Origin: Verrucomicrobiota bacterium
GTDB lineage: Bacteria > Verrucomicrobiota > Verrucomicrobiia > Verrucomicrobiales > DEV007
DNA length: 8,957 nt
Reading direction: 5' to 3'
Assembly: GCA_020630835.1 (NCBI GenBank)
Contig: JAHDIL010000048.1
Coordinates: 1-8,957, forward strand
Shown piece by piece: positions 1 to 7,435 of this stretch. Both the position numbers and the translations under genes were made by a program. The notes below the pieces were generated by a model that was not told the origin of the DNA, did no database searches, and worked only from the letters and a program-made list of their open reading frames with translations. How positions within the stretch are numbered: position 1 is the stretch's first letter; each line of letters starts with the position of its first letter.

Positions 1-2176
1 TCTTTGAGGAAGGCCTTATTTACAGGGGGAAGAGGATGGTCAACTGGTGTCCGAAATCCTTGACCGCGCTAAGTGATGAGGAGGTCATCATGAAGCCGCA
101 GCGCTCCAAGCTCTACTACATGCGCTACCGCATTGCTGGTGAACAAGACCGCTGGGTAGAGATCGCTACGACGCGTCCCGAGACTTTGATGGGCGATAGC
201 GCTATCGCTGTGAATCCCAAAGATGAGCGTTACGCCGACCTTATCGGTAAGACGGCGATTCGCCCGTTCCCTGAGAAGGAAATCCCCGTCATTGCTGATG
301 AACACATTGATCCTGAATTTGGAACAGGTGTTCTCAAAGTGACTCCAGCTCACGACAAAGCTGACTTTGAAATAGGGCAGAAAAATGATCTCGAAATTAT
401 AGATGTCTTCAACCCAGATGGGACATTGAATGAGCTCGCCGGTCCGGAATTCTCCGGAATGGAGCGTTTTGAGGCGCGCAAGAAAGCTGCTGAGAAGCTC
501 GAGGAGATGGGGCAACTCGTTCGCGTGGAAGATTACGAGAATAATGTCGGATTTAGTGAGCGTGCAGATGTCCCGATCGAGCCGCGCATATCCATGCAGT
601 GGTTTCTCCGCTACCCTTGTCAGAAAGAAGCCGCGGAAGCGGTAGCCAATGACGAAATCCGCTTTCGGCCTGCGCGATGGAAAAAGACCTTCGCGTTCTG
701 GATGGATGGTATCCAAGATTGGTGTATTAGCCGCCAGCTTTGGTGGGGGCATCAGATCCCGGTTTGGTATCGTAAGGAAATGGCTGACGAGCTTAAAAAC
801 CGCGAATCGTTAGACCTGAAAGATGCCGGTTCCCGCCCTCTGATCCTGAAAATTGGGTGCGTGACGAGGATGTGCTCGATACCTGGTTCTCTAGTTGGCT
901 CTGGCCATTCGCTACCATGCGGTCCAGCACGGAAGATTCGACTTCTACGCTGGCGAAGTTTTACCCGACAGCAGATCTTGTCACGGGTCCTGACATTATC
1001 TTTTTCTGGGTCGCGCGTATGATCATGGCCGGATACCGCTGGCAGGGGGAGTTGCCGTTCAGGAACGTATTTTTTACGAGTATTATTCGCGACAGGAAAG
1101 GGCGGAAACTCTCTAAGTCTCTGGGGAATTCTCCCGATCCATTGGACTTGATCGATCAATTTGGAGCTGATGGAGTGCGTTTTGGACTTATGCGTATCGC
1201 GCCCACTGGCACTGATGTTAGATACGATGAAGATCAAATCGTCGAAGGTCGGAACTTTGCAAATAAGTTGTGGAACGCTGCCCGCTATCGGCAGATGCAG
1301 GGAGCGATTACGGAGCGCCAGCTTCCCGTTGATGACCTCTCCATCTACGCTATTGATATCCTAGCGAAACTCGAAAAGCTTGAGTCTGATTTGGTGGATG
1401 CCTACGACGACTATCGCTTTAACGAGTTGACTCAGCTCCTGTATGATTTCTGGTGGAGTGAATATTGTGATTGGTATCTGGAGTCTACCAAGGGAGATTT
1501 TTCTGATACAGCTAGTGAGAGTCAGCGTCAGGCTACCTTGACGACGATGGACGTCGTGCTGGAGCGCTTTCTGATGCTTCTGCATCCCGTTATGCCCCAC
1601 CTTACAGAAGAGTTGTGGGAGAAGATGGGGTTTGGCGATGATGAGACATTCCTGATGCTCACGCCTGTGCCTAAGACATCCGTTCTCGCTGAGATCCCTG
1701 CCGCGCGAGTGAAGTCGGCGCAAGAGCAGGTCTCTAACGTATACGAAGCTGTGGGCCGAGCCCGAAATCTCAAAGCTGAGTATGGTCTAGGAGCCAAGAA
1801 GGATGTTAGCTTCATTCTTGACCCAATTGACGGTGAATTCTCTGAGGCAGAGGTTTTCTTGACTCTAGCCCGTGGTGCTGAGTTGATTATTCAACCAGAT
1901 TTTCAGGCTGAGAAAGGTGTGCCCGCTGCTCTCACCGCGATAGGGAAGCTTTTCCTGCCACTTGATGGGTTGATCGATGTCGATGCTGAGCGTGAGCGCC
2001 TACAGAAAGAGTTGACGAAAACAGAGGCTGAGGTCAAAAAGGTGAACGCCAAGCTCGCCAACGAAAACTTTGTCAGTCGTGCCCCCGAGGCCGTTATTGC
2101 GGAGACCAAAGAGCGCCAGCAACACTGGCAAGACCGTGCTGCTGAGCTAGAGCAGATGATCGCCAATCTAGGTTGA
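1..2176 (+). CDS. valS: Valine--tRNA ligase (ValRS), 5'-truncated by the window edge and frameshifted
   Basis: Class I aminoacyl-tRNA synthetase charging tRNA-Val with valine in the cytoplasm and hydrolysing mischarged threonine. The reading frame enters from the left edge (codons from position 3), so the Rossmann start with the HIGH motif is missing, roughly 170-190 residues. Visible in order: the editing-domain signatures ATTRPETLMGD and GTGVLKVTPAHDKADFEIG, then WMDGIQDWCISRQLWWGH, DEDVLDTWFSSWLWPF, GPDIIFFWVARMIM, the KMSKS loop as KLSKS (1106-1120), the anticodon-binding helical domain, and a charged C-terminal coiled-coil arm (about 1970-2170) typical of ValRS. The protein is split over two frames: positions 3 to about 838 are in one and about 839-2176 in the next (-1). 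Left alone, the first frame stops at 1020-1022. Family assignment is very secure. The break could be a sequencing error or a real mutation; valS is normally essential, which favours an error or recent damage with a second copy elsewhere. Confidence 0.95.
831..841 (+). other. Frameshift site in valS (one base apparently missing)
   Basis: Upstream of this point the frame reads ...LKDAGSRP, downstream the -1 frame reads SDPENWVRDEDVLDTW, which matches the conserved ValRS block before the catalytic-domain segment DxEDVLDTWFSS. Adding one C to the CCC run at 836-838 joins them as GSRPSDPENW, and the spacing from IPVWYR to DPENW then agrees with remembered Verrucomicrobial ValRS. The exact position is uncertain: any one-base loss (or two-base gain) between about 812 and 841 would explain the data. 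I see no slippery heptamer or downstream structure arguing for programmed frameshifting. Confidence 0.75.
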
Positions 2177-2219
2177 TTGGTGATGAGTTTCTATTTCATT
2201 GTCAGGAGGAATGTGGAAT

Positions 2220-2268
2220 CTAGCGTAGCCGCGAGTGTAAACTCGTGGAACGCCGAAAGCCCTGAGCT
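2220..2268 (+). repeat. Palindromic intergenic repeat, copy A (49 bp)
   Basis: This copy is 49 bp long and matches copy B at 2333-2381 in the same orientation at 47 of 49 positions. It contains a hairpin: stem CCGCGAGT (2229-2236), loop GTAA (2237-2240), stem ACTCGTGG (2241-2248), giving 8 pairs with one G-U wobble at 2231/2246. The loop fits GNRA in the plus-strand RNA. The wobble would be an A-C mismatch in the other strand's RNA, suggesting the plus strand is the structured one. It begins 43 bp after the valS stop. Resembles REP-like bacterial extragenic palindromes; the family name is not known to me. Confidence 0.8.
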
Positions 2269-2280
2269 ACTGTTTTTGAA

Positions 2281-2311
2281 CAAGGTCCACGACCTTGCGG
2301 TCGCTGCTACA
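2281..2311. repeat. Second palindromic unit between the 49-bp repeats
   Basis: A perfect 7-bp stem CAAGGTC (2281-2287), loop CAC, GACCTTG (2291-2297) is followed by a GCGGTCGCTGCTACA tail. The layout (hairpin, then GCGG...CTAC) mirrors the reverse complement of the flanking 49-bp repeats, where a hairpin is followed by GCGGCTACGCT, though the stem sequences differ. I infer a related class of interspersed unit in inverted orientation. Only one copy is present in the window, so the boundaries are approximate. Confidence 0.5.
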
Positions 2312-2332
2312 TCTCTGGTAGATCAGTCAAAG

Positions 2333-2381
2333 CTAGCGTAGCCGCGAGTGTGAACTCGTGGAACGCCGAAACCCCTGAGCT
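2333..2381 (+). repeat. Palindromic intergenic repeat, copy B (49 bp)
   Basis: Direct repeat of copy A with two substitutions: A to G in the hairpin loop (GTAA becomes GTGA) and G to C at base 40. The stem CCGCGAGT/ACTCGTGG is unchanged and the loop still fits GNRA, so the change preserves the predicted plus-strand RNA fold. The copies start 113 bp apart. Two copies with this spacing and non-identical surroundings argue for mobile or dispersed elements rather than a CRISPR array. Confidence 0.8.
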
Positions 2382-2510
2382 TGAGAGTTCTGCTTAGGCC
2401 GGTCTATCGTTATCCGAACCTCGCTCCTTTTCGTGGCTAGCGTAGATGGCAATGCGGTAATTTTTCCGATAGAAAACTCTACTGCACTCGTCGCGATCGG
2501 AGCGCCAACA

Positions 2511-3908
2511 TTATTGGATCCCGGATCCAATTGAATAAGCGGTAAATCCGATCTTCCTCAAATGCCCAAGATCCAGCAGCCGCCTACCATCAAAAAAGTG
2601 CGCGGGTTTCGGCATAGTCTCATACACGCGCTGATAATCTAGGTCTTTAAACTCATCCCACTCCGTCAGCAAAGCGACAGCGTGGGCTTGTTCAGTAGCC
2701 TCGTAGGCATCACTGGTCATGACGATTTCACCCCGTTCGGCTCTTTCCCGGGCATCGGTGATGCCTGCATACTCGAGGTCGGTGATCAGTTGCTCTAATG
2801 AAACCTTGGGATCGTAGATGGCAAGATGCGCTTTCTCGATCAAAAGGTCGCGACATACATAGATAGCTGCAGCCTCCCTCGTGTCATTCGTATCTTTTTT
2901 GAAGGCGAAACCCAGGATAGCGATGCGTTTGTCGGCCACGGTGTTGAAGAGGTTCTTGATGATACGCTGAGCGAAACGGTGTTTCTGCCAGTTGTTCATC
3001 TTTACGACACTTCGCCAGTAATCAGCGACCTCAGGGAGGCCAAAATAATCGCAGAGATAGGAGAGGTTGAGAATGTCTTTTTGGAAGCATGATCCACCGA
3101 AACCCACGGAGGCCTGCAAGAATTTCGGGCCAATGCGCGAATCAGAACCGATGGCTCGTGCGACTTCGCCTACATCGGCTCCCGTTTCCTCGCAGAGAGC
3201 TGAGATGGAGTTGATACTCGACACACGCTGCGCGAGGAAGGCGTTGGCGGTGAGTTTCGACAGCTCTGACGACCACAAATTGGTCGTCAGGATGCGGTCT
3301 CGTGGGACCCAGTGCTCGTAGACCGAGACTAGCTTTTCGATAGCCTGGGGGTTTTCTCCGCCTATGAGGACGCGGTCCGGATCGGCAAGGTCCGCCATAG
3401 CTGTGCCTTCAGCCAAAAACTCGGGATTGGAGAGGACGTCTACATCATCGCCTCGACCATTAGCCTCTAGCACCGTTTTTATCATGGCCGCTGTGCGGAT
3501 GGGGACTGTCGATTTTTCGACGATAATGGCAGGGCCATCGATAGTCTCGGCGATCTGTCGAGCACACTTTTCTATCCAGCGGAGGTCGGCAGCTTCCCCG
3601 GCACCTTCCCCGTATGTTTTCGTCGGTGTATTTACAGAAATGAAGATAATGTCGGCCGACTTTAGAGCGGAAGCCACATCGGTGGAAAAGAAGAGATTTC
3701 GGCCTCGTGCTTCGCCTACAATCGCGTCGAGTCCAGGCTCATAGACAGGGAGATTCTGGAGGTCTGCGTCATTCCATGCCGCGATCCGTTCTTCATTCAT
3801 GTCCACTACCGTCACATCGATAGACGGGCAGCGATGGGCTATCATAGCCATGGTGGGTCCGCCGACGTAGCCGGCTCCAATGCAGGTAATCTTCAATCTC
3901 TCAGACAT
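2511..3908 (-). CDS. ugd: UDP-glucose 6-dehydrogenase, animal-like long type
   Basis: Oxidises UDP-glucose to UDP-glucuronate with two NAD+, in the cytoplasm, feeding capsule, exopolysaccharide or lipopolysaccharide synthesis. The product is 465 residues. Seen: N-terminal Rossmann motif GAGYVGG (11-17), [10 protein letters not shown] (91-100), [16 protein letters not shown] (161-170), the catalytic set K218, N222, C274 in [10 protein letters not shown] and D278, VYEHWVPR (196-203), then a C-terminal NAD/UDP-binding domain with [15 protein letters not shown] and FDGRR. Catalytic spacing matches human UGDH with a constant offset of two residues, and the similarity is to the animal/plant-like class rather than the shorter typical bacterial Ugd. 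The start at 3908 ([17 protein letters not shown]) is chosen because the family begins just before the Rossmann strand; the frame extends 39 codons further upstream but that part is Arg-rich and unlike the family. No good Shine-Dalgarno is seen. It runs convergent with valS and divergent from the sulfatases. Confidence 0.95.
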   Translation of the reverse strand: MSERLKITCIGAGYVGGPTMAMIAHRCPSIDVTVVDMNEERIAAWNDADLQNLPVYEPGLDAIVGEARGRNLFFSTDVASALKSADIIFISVNTPTKTYGEGAGEAADLRWIEKCARQIAETIDGPAIIVEKSTVPIRTAAMIKTVLEANGRGDDVDVLSNPEFLAEGTAMADLADPDRVLIGGENPQAIEKLVSVYEHWVPRDRILTTNLWSSELSKLTANAFLAQRVSSINSISALCEETGADVGEVARAIGSDSRIGPKFLQASVGFGGSCFQKDILNLSYLCDYFGLPEVADYWRSVVKMNNWQKHRFAQRIIKNLFNTVADKRIAILGFAFKKDTNDTREAAAIYVCRDLLIEKAHLAIYDPKVSLEQLITDLEYAGITDARERAERGEIVMTSDAYEATEQAHAVALLTEWDEFKDLDYQRVYETMPKPAHFFDGRRLLDLGHLRKIGFTAYSIGSGIQ

Positions 3909-4065
3909 GCGGAAAATGCGAAGCGTAGCGAGGATTCGCAAAGGTGCAAGGTGACGAATATGTCGCTCTGGGGGTATGCAAATCTGACTCCTTTTCAATC
4001 TGCCACAAAAATTTCGCGCATTCACGGTCTTCCCCGAAGCTAGAGAGACGGTAACAGTGGTTTTA
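3909..4065. promoter_or_regulatory. Divergent intergenic region between ugd and the sulfatase pair
   Basis: Promoters for ugd (leftward) and the first sulfatase gene (rightward) should lie here by arrangement, but I cannot pick convincing -35/-10 pairs. Seen: a palindrome at 3917-3940 close to the ugd start, and a GAGAG at 4043-4047 that would suit an alternative GTG start at 4057 (about 9 bp) better than the ATG at 4066 (18 bp). Confidence 0.35.
3917..3940. repeat. Palindrome in the ugd leader
   Basis: Inverted arms TGCGAA (3917-3922) and TTCGCA (3935-3940) enclose a 12-base centre containing AGCGTAGC, the same eight bases found near the start of the 49-bp repeats at 2220 and 2333. It ends 8 bases upstream of the ugd start codon on the minus strand, where a ribosome-binding site would sit. 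It could be another interspersed repeat class or a leader hairpin affecting ugd translation. Confidence 0.5.
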
Positions 4066-5631
4066 ATGAGAATTTCAAGATCTTCGGTGATATTCCTTGT
4101 GTTGCTTTCGTTCTTTATTAGGGGGGTGGCCCTTGCTGAAAATGGCGCTCAGCCCAACGTCGTTTTCATCTTTGCCGACGATCATTGCACACAGGCTCTG
4201 AGTGCCTATGATCCCTCGAGAATAGCGACCCCAAATCTCGACCGTTTGGCTCTGGAAGGAGCGCGTTTCGACACTTGCTACGTTACGAATTCGATCTGTG
4301 GCCCCAGCCGTGCCGTGATTCAAACGGGGAAATACAGCCACTTGAATGGGTTTATGCAGAATGGCGATTCGTTTGATGGTAGTCAGCAGACGTTTCCAAA
4401 GCTCCTAAGGGCAGGGGGGTATGAGACCGCGGTGATAGGTAAGTGGCACCTTAAGACAACACCTCAAGGCTTTGATCATTTTGATGTATTGATTGGCCAG
4501 GGGCCCTACTACAACCCGCCGATGCTTACGGGAGGAATTGCAGCACAGGCTACGCAGGAGGAAAATACTGGCTATACAACCGATGTTATATCAGCAAAAA
4601 CTCTAGAATGGCTGAAGTCGGGCCGCGATCCTGAGAAGCCCTTCATGCTTATGACACAGCATAAGGCGCCGCATAGAGACTGGCAGCCAGGAGCAAAGTA
4701 TCTGACATGGTTGGACGACGTTGATTTGCCAGAGCCGCCTACGCTTTTTGATGATTACTCGGGACGATCGTCGGCTTCCAAGAACCAGACAATGAGCATC
4801 GCCAAAAATCTTAATATGCGCGATCTAAAGCTCGTGCCCCCAGGCTATCTCAATAAGGAACAGCTGCGCCTCTGGCAGGAAGCCTACGGACCAAAAAACG
4901 AGGCTTTCCTGGAGAAGCGAGACTCGATGACGGAGGAAGAGGTAGTGCGATGGAAGTATCAGCGCTACGCCAAGGATTACCTCCGAACTGTGAAGTCTAT
5001 GGATGATGCCGTAGGCGAATTGCTCGACTATCTGGATGAGGCGGGCTTGGCAGAGAACACGGTTGTCATTTATTCATCCGACAATGGGTGGTATCTTGGC
5101 GAACATGGCTGGTTTGATAAGCGGTGGATGTATGAGGAGTCCCTTCGGGTTCCGCTTCTTGTGAGGTGGCCAGGTCAAGTGAGAGAAGGAACTATCATAG
5201 AGCCTATCGTTTCGAATGTGGATTTTGCCCCCACTTTTCTGGAACTTGCGGGAGTCAGTATCCCGGATGATTTTCAGGGGGCGAGCCTGGTTCCGTTTCT
5301 AAAAGGTGAATCTCCTGCCGATTGGAGGGAATCATTCTACTACCACTACTTCGAGTATCCAGGGGCCCATAGTGTCGCTAGGCACTATGGTGTGACTGAT
5401 GGAAAGCACAAACTCATTCATTTCTACCAGCTTGATGAATGGGAGCTCTACGATTTAGAAAAAGATCCTGATGAGATGCAGTCGGTTTACGGGGACTCTG
5501 GCTACGCTTCGATAGAAAAGCGCCTCAAAGAACAGATTGCTGAGCACAGGACCCTCTTGAAAATGCCTGAAAAGGACCCCGCATACAGCAAAAAGATACG
5601 GAGTCCTAAGAATCCACCTGAGATACCGTAG
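4066..5631 (+). CDS. Secreted formylglycine-dependent sulfatase (S1 family), paralogue 1
   Basis: Hydrolyses sulfate esters, probably on an external sulfated polysaccharide, after export. The product is 521 residues. An N-terminal signal peptide (short basic start, hydrophobic run [10 protein letters not shown], likely cleavage after GVALA) is followed by the alkaline-phosphatase-fold sulfatase domain. Active-site elements: metal ligands D38, D39 (FADDH), the C-x-P-S-R formylglycine motif C78-R82 (CGPSRA, Cys type), K126 and H128 in GKWHL, H199 and H203 in QHKAPH, D339-N340 (SDNG), H347 and K352 (GEHGWFDKR). The C-terminal subdomain with [10 protein letters not shown] and [13 protein letters not shown] resembles the DUF4976-type sulfatase C-terminus. 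An ATG start is chosen to match the paralogue's leader length; a GTG at 4057 would add three residues and has a better spaced GAGAG. All catalytic residues are present. Broad class is COG3119-like; the SulfAtlas subfamily and substrate cannot be decided here. It should need a maturing enzyme encoded elsewhere. Confidence 0.93.
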   Translation: MRISRSSVIFLVLLSFFIRGVALAENGAQPNVVFIFADDHCTQALSAYDPSRIATPNLDRLALEGARFDTCYVTNSICGPSRAVIQTGKYSHLNGFMQNGDSFDGSQQTFPKLLRAGGYETAVIGKWHLKTTPQGFDHFDVLIGQGPYYNPPMLTGGIAAQATQEENTGYTTDVISAKTLEWLKSGRDPEKPFMLMTQHKAPHRDWQPGAKYLTWLDDVDLPEPPTLFDDYSGRSSASKNQTMSIAKNLNMRDLKLVPPGYLNKEQLRLWQEAYGPKNEAFLEKRDSMTEEEVVRWKYQRYAKDYLRTVKSMDDAVGELLDYLDEAGLAENTVVIYSSDNGWYLGEHGWFDKRWMYEESLRVPLLVRWPGQVREGTIIEPIVSNVDFAPTFLELAGVSIPDDFQGASLVPFLKGESPADWRESFYYHYFEYPGAHSVARHYGVTDGKHKLIHFYQLDEWELYDLEKDPDEMQSVYGDSGYASIEKRLKEQIAEHRTLLKMPEKDPAYSKKIRSPKNPPEIP

Positions 5632-5671
5632 TATCTACAGCCGAATTTCTAAACCTAGCAGCCACCATTTT

Positions 5672-7240
5672 ATGAACCTACGCCAAACTGTCATTCTAAG
5701 TCTCACGAGTATCCTCGCCAGCGGTCTACTCTGTGCCGCCGAAAAGCCCAACATCATTTTCATCTTCACGGATGATCATTGCACGCAAACGTTGAGCGCC
5801 TACGACGACACGCGGATCGTGACTCCTAATTTTGATCGTCTTGCTAAGGGGGGGGCTCGTTTTGATCGATGTTATGTGACGAACTCCATCTGTGGACCGA
5901 GTCGCGCGGTGATCCAGACTGGTAAATACAGTCACAAAAACGGGTTTGTGCAGAATGGAGATCTGTTCAACATGGATCAGCAGACTTTCCCGAAGCTTTT
6001 GCGCAAGGTAGGGTATGAGACGGCGGTTATTGGGAAGTGGCACTTGAAAGCTACCCCTCAGGGTTACGATCATTTCGATATTCTGAAAGGTCAGGGTCCC
6101 TATTACAATCCGTCCTTGGATACAGGCGGGAGCGAGGCAAAAGCGACTCTTGAGAAGAACGTCGGTTACACCACCGACATTATCTCCGATAAAACACTGC
6201 AGTGGCTCAAAAAGGAGCGTGATCCGAGTAAACCATTCATGCTGATGACTCAGCATAAGGCCCCCCACCGCGAGTGGCAGCCTGCGCCTGAATACCTTAA
6301 CTGGCTGGATGACGTCGAACTGGCCGAGCCTGCTACGTTGTTTGACCGTTATGAGGGGCGTGGCTCCGCATCGAAGAATCAGGAGATGATGATCAGCGAC
6401 CATCTCAATGATCGAGATCTAAAGTTCGTGCCCCCACACTATCTCAATGAGGAGCAGCTACAACTCTGGCAAGAAGCCTACGGACCAAAAAACGAGGCTT
6501 TCCTGGAAAAGCGGGATTCCATGACGCTAGAGGAGATCGTCAGGTGGAAGTATCAGCGCTACGCCAAAGATTACCTCCGAGTGGTGAAGTCGGTAGACGA
6601 TGCCGTGGGTGAGCTTCTGGATTATCTCGACGAATCGGGTCTGGCTGAAAATACTATCGTCATTTACTCTTCGGATAACGGCTGGTATCTCGGCGAGCAC
6701 GGTTGGTATGACAAGCGCTGGATGTATGAGGAGTCCTTGCGTGTGCCACTGCTCGTTCGCTGGCCCAAATCCATGGAGGCTGGTCAGGTAGTTGATGAGA
6801 TCGTATCGAACGTGGACTTTGCACCGACCTTTCTGGATTTAGCTGGCGCGCCTATCCCGGGGGATATGCAGGGTAGGAGCCTAGTCCCGCTGATGAAGGG
6901 GGAGAAGCCCAACGATTGGCGCGACTCTTTCTATTACCACTACTACGAGTTTCCGGGATATCACAGTGTGGCTCGGCACTATGGAGTGACGACGGGTAAG
7001 CATAAGCTCATCCATTTCTACCAACTTGGGGAGTGGGAGCTCTATGACCTGGAATCAGATCCTGATGAACTCCAAACTGTTTATGGAAACGCAGACTACG
7101 CTGCCATCACGGAGGACTTGAAAGCGAAAATCGCTGAGCAGAGGCGGATTTTAGAAGTCCCTGACCAGGATCCCGTGCGTGAATCAACTCACCCCGACCG
7201 GAAAAAGAAAGCAAAGGCAGCAGGAAAGGCTAAGCCTTGA
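5672..7240 (+). CDS. Secreted formylglycine-dependent sulfatase (S1 family), paralogue 2
   Basis: Tandem paralogue of the preceding sulfatase: about 78% identical by hand count over some 460 residues, essentially gap-free, with signal peptide and C-terminal tail diverged. The product is 522 residues. The signal peptide ends near LLCAAEKP; the Cys is not in a proper lipobox (preceded by L, not G/A/S), so secretion by signal peptidase I is more likely than lipidation. Active site: D34, D35, formylglycine Cys C74 with R78 (CGPSR), K122/H124, H195/H199, D335-N336, H343, K348, all intact. It starts 40 bp after the first gene's stop with no Shine-Dalgarno, so the two are probably co-transcribed, and a strong terminator follows 54 bp after its stop. 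It ends in a basic, Lys/Ala-rich tail (DRKKKAKAAGKAKP) absent from paralogue 1. The two enzymes may have split specificity on the same glycan; this is inference. Confidence 0.94.
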   Translation: MNLRQTVILSLTSILASGLLCAAEKPNIIFIFTDDHCTQTLSAYDDTRIVTPNFDRLAKGGARFDRCYVTNSICGPSRAVIQTGKYSHKNGFVQNGDLFNMDQQTFPKLLRKVGYETAVIGKWHLKATPQGYDHFDILKGQGPYYNPSLDTGGSEAKATLEKNVGYTTDIISDKTLQWLKKERDPSKPFMLMTQHKAPHREWQPAPEYLNWLDDVELAEPATLFDRYEGRGSASKNQEMMISDHLNDRDLKFVPPHYLNEEQLQLWQEAYGPKNEAFLEKRDSMTLEEIVRWKYQRYAKDYLRVVKSVDDAVGELLDYLDESGLAENTIVIYSSDNGWYLGEHGWYDKRWMYEESLRVPLLVRWPKSMEAGQVVDEIVSNVDFAPTFLDLAGAPIPGDMQGRSLVPLMKGEKPNDWRDSFYYHYYEFPGYHSVARHYGVTTGKHKLIHFYQLGEWELYDLESDPDELQTVYGNADYAAITEDLKAKIAEQRRILEVPDQDPVRESTHPDRKKKAKAAGKAKP

Positions 7241-7294
7241 TAGACGAGGCTAAATAGAGGAGCCAACAAAGGCGGGCTAAACCGCCGGAAAGAG

Positions 7295-7319
7295 GGCGGA
7301 TAGCATCCGCCTTTTTTTT
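7295..7319 (+). terminator. Rho-independent terminator after the sulfatase pair
   Basis: Perfect 7-bp stem GGCGGAT (7295-7301), loop AGC, ATCCGCC (7305-7311), followed directly by eight T (7312-7319). A second small hairpin just upstream, GGCGG (7271-7275) and CCGCC (7282-7286), could pair in competition with the terminator arms because the sequences are interchangeable. It separates the sulfatase unit from the EF-G gene. Confidence 0.9.
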
Positions 7320-7435
7320 GCGTCGGGGGCTCAGCTGCCGAAAACCACGCAAGAGGTGACTTTCCGGTTGCCTTCCCAGTTCTTTGGACAACTATACGCT
7401 CGCAAAATCGGCAATTTAAAACCCTATAAAAGGCA

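Larger units (their letters stand above)
2177..2510. other. Convergent intergenic region (valS/ugd) with no gene, rich in short repeats
   Basis: This 334-bp gap lies between the stops of the plus-strand valS and minus-strand ugd. It carries no credible ORF. It contains two 49-bp direct repeats, a different palindromic unit between them, and an isolated copy of the repeats' first eight bases (CTAGCGTA) at 2437-2444 that may be a remnant of a third unit. I found no stem followed by a T-run on either strand, so no classic rho-independent terminator for either gene; the hairpins of the repeats may serve that role for valS. Confidence 0.7.

Noticed and set aside
69..752. 227-codon antisense frame within valS
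   Set aside because: Shadow of the strongly conserved ValRS frame; no recognisable domain and no family-like motifs.
836..862. Programmed -1 ribosomal frameshift in valS
   Set aside because: No X XXY YYZ slippery heptamer in the zero frame upstream of 842 and no obvious downstream stem or pseudoknot; ValRS is not known to use recoding.
2220..2381. CRISPR array
   Set aside because: Only two repeat copies, a 64-bp gap that itself contains a palindrome, and no cas genes.
2455..2510. Terminator for ugd from the CCGAT/ATCGG inverted pair
   Set aside because: The arms are 5 bp with a loop of about 30 bases, and no T-run follows on the minus strand.
3909..4025. Upstream extension of ugd to a start at 4025 (39 extra residues)
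   Set aside because: The added segment is Arg-rich, unlike any UGDH N-terminus, covers the palindrome at 3917-3940, and has no ribosome-binding site; the family starts at MSERLK-like positions.
4057..4065. GTG start at 4057 for the first sulfatase
   Set aside because: Not excluded: it has a better spaced GAGAG. The ATG at 4066 was preferred because the leader then better matches the paralogue; the difference is only three residues.
5726..6403. 225-codon antisense frame within the second sulfatase
   Set aside because: Opposite to a clear sulfatase domain, with no protein family signature.
7384..7430. Promoter for the EF-G gene using TTGGAC (7384) and TATAAA (7425)
   Set aside because: The boxes are 35 bp apart, far beyond a sigma-70 spacer, and TATAAA would leave almost no leader before the ATG.
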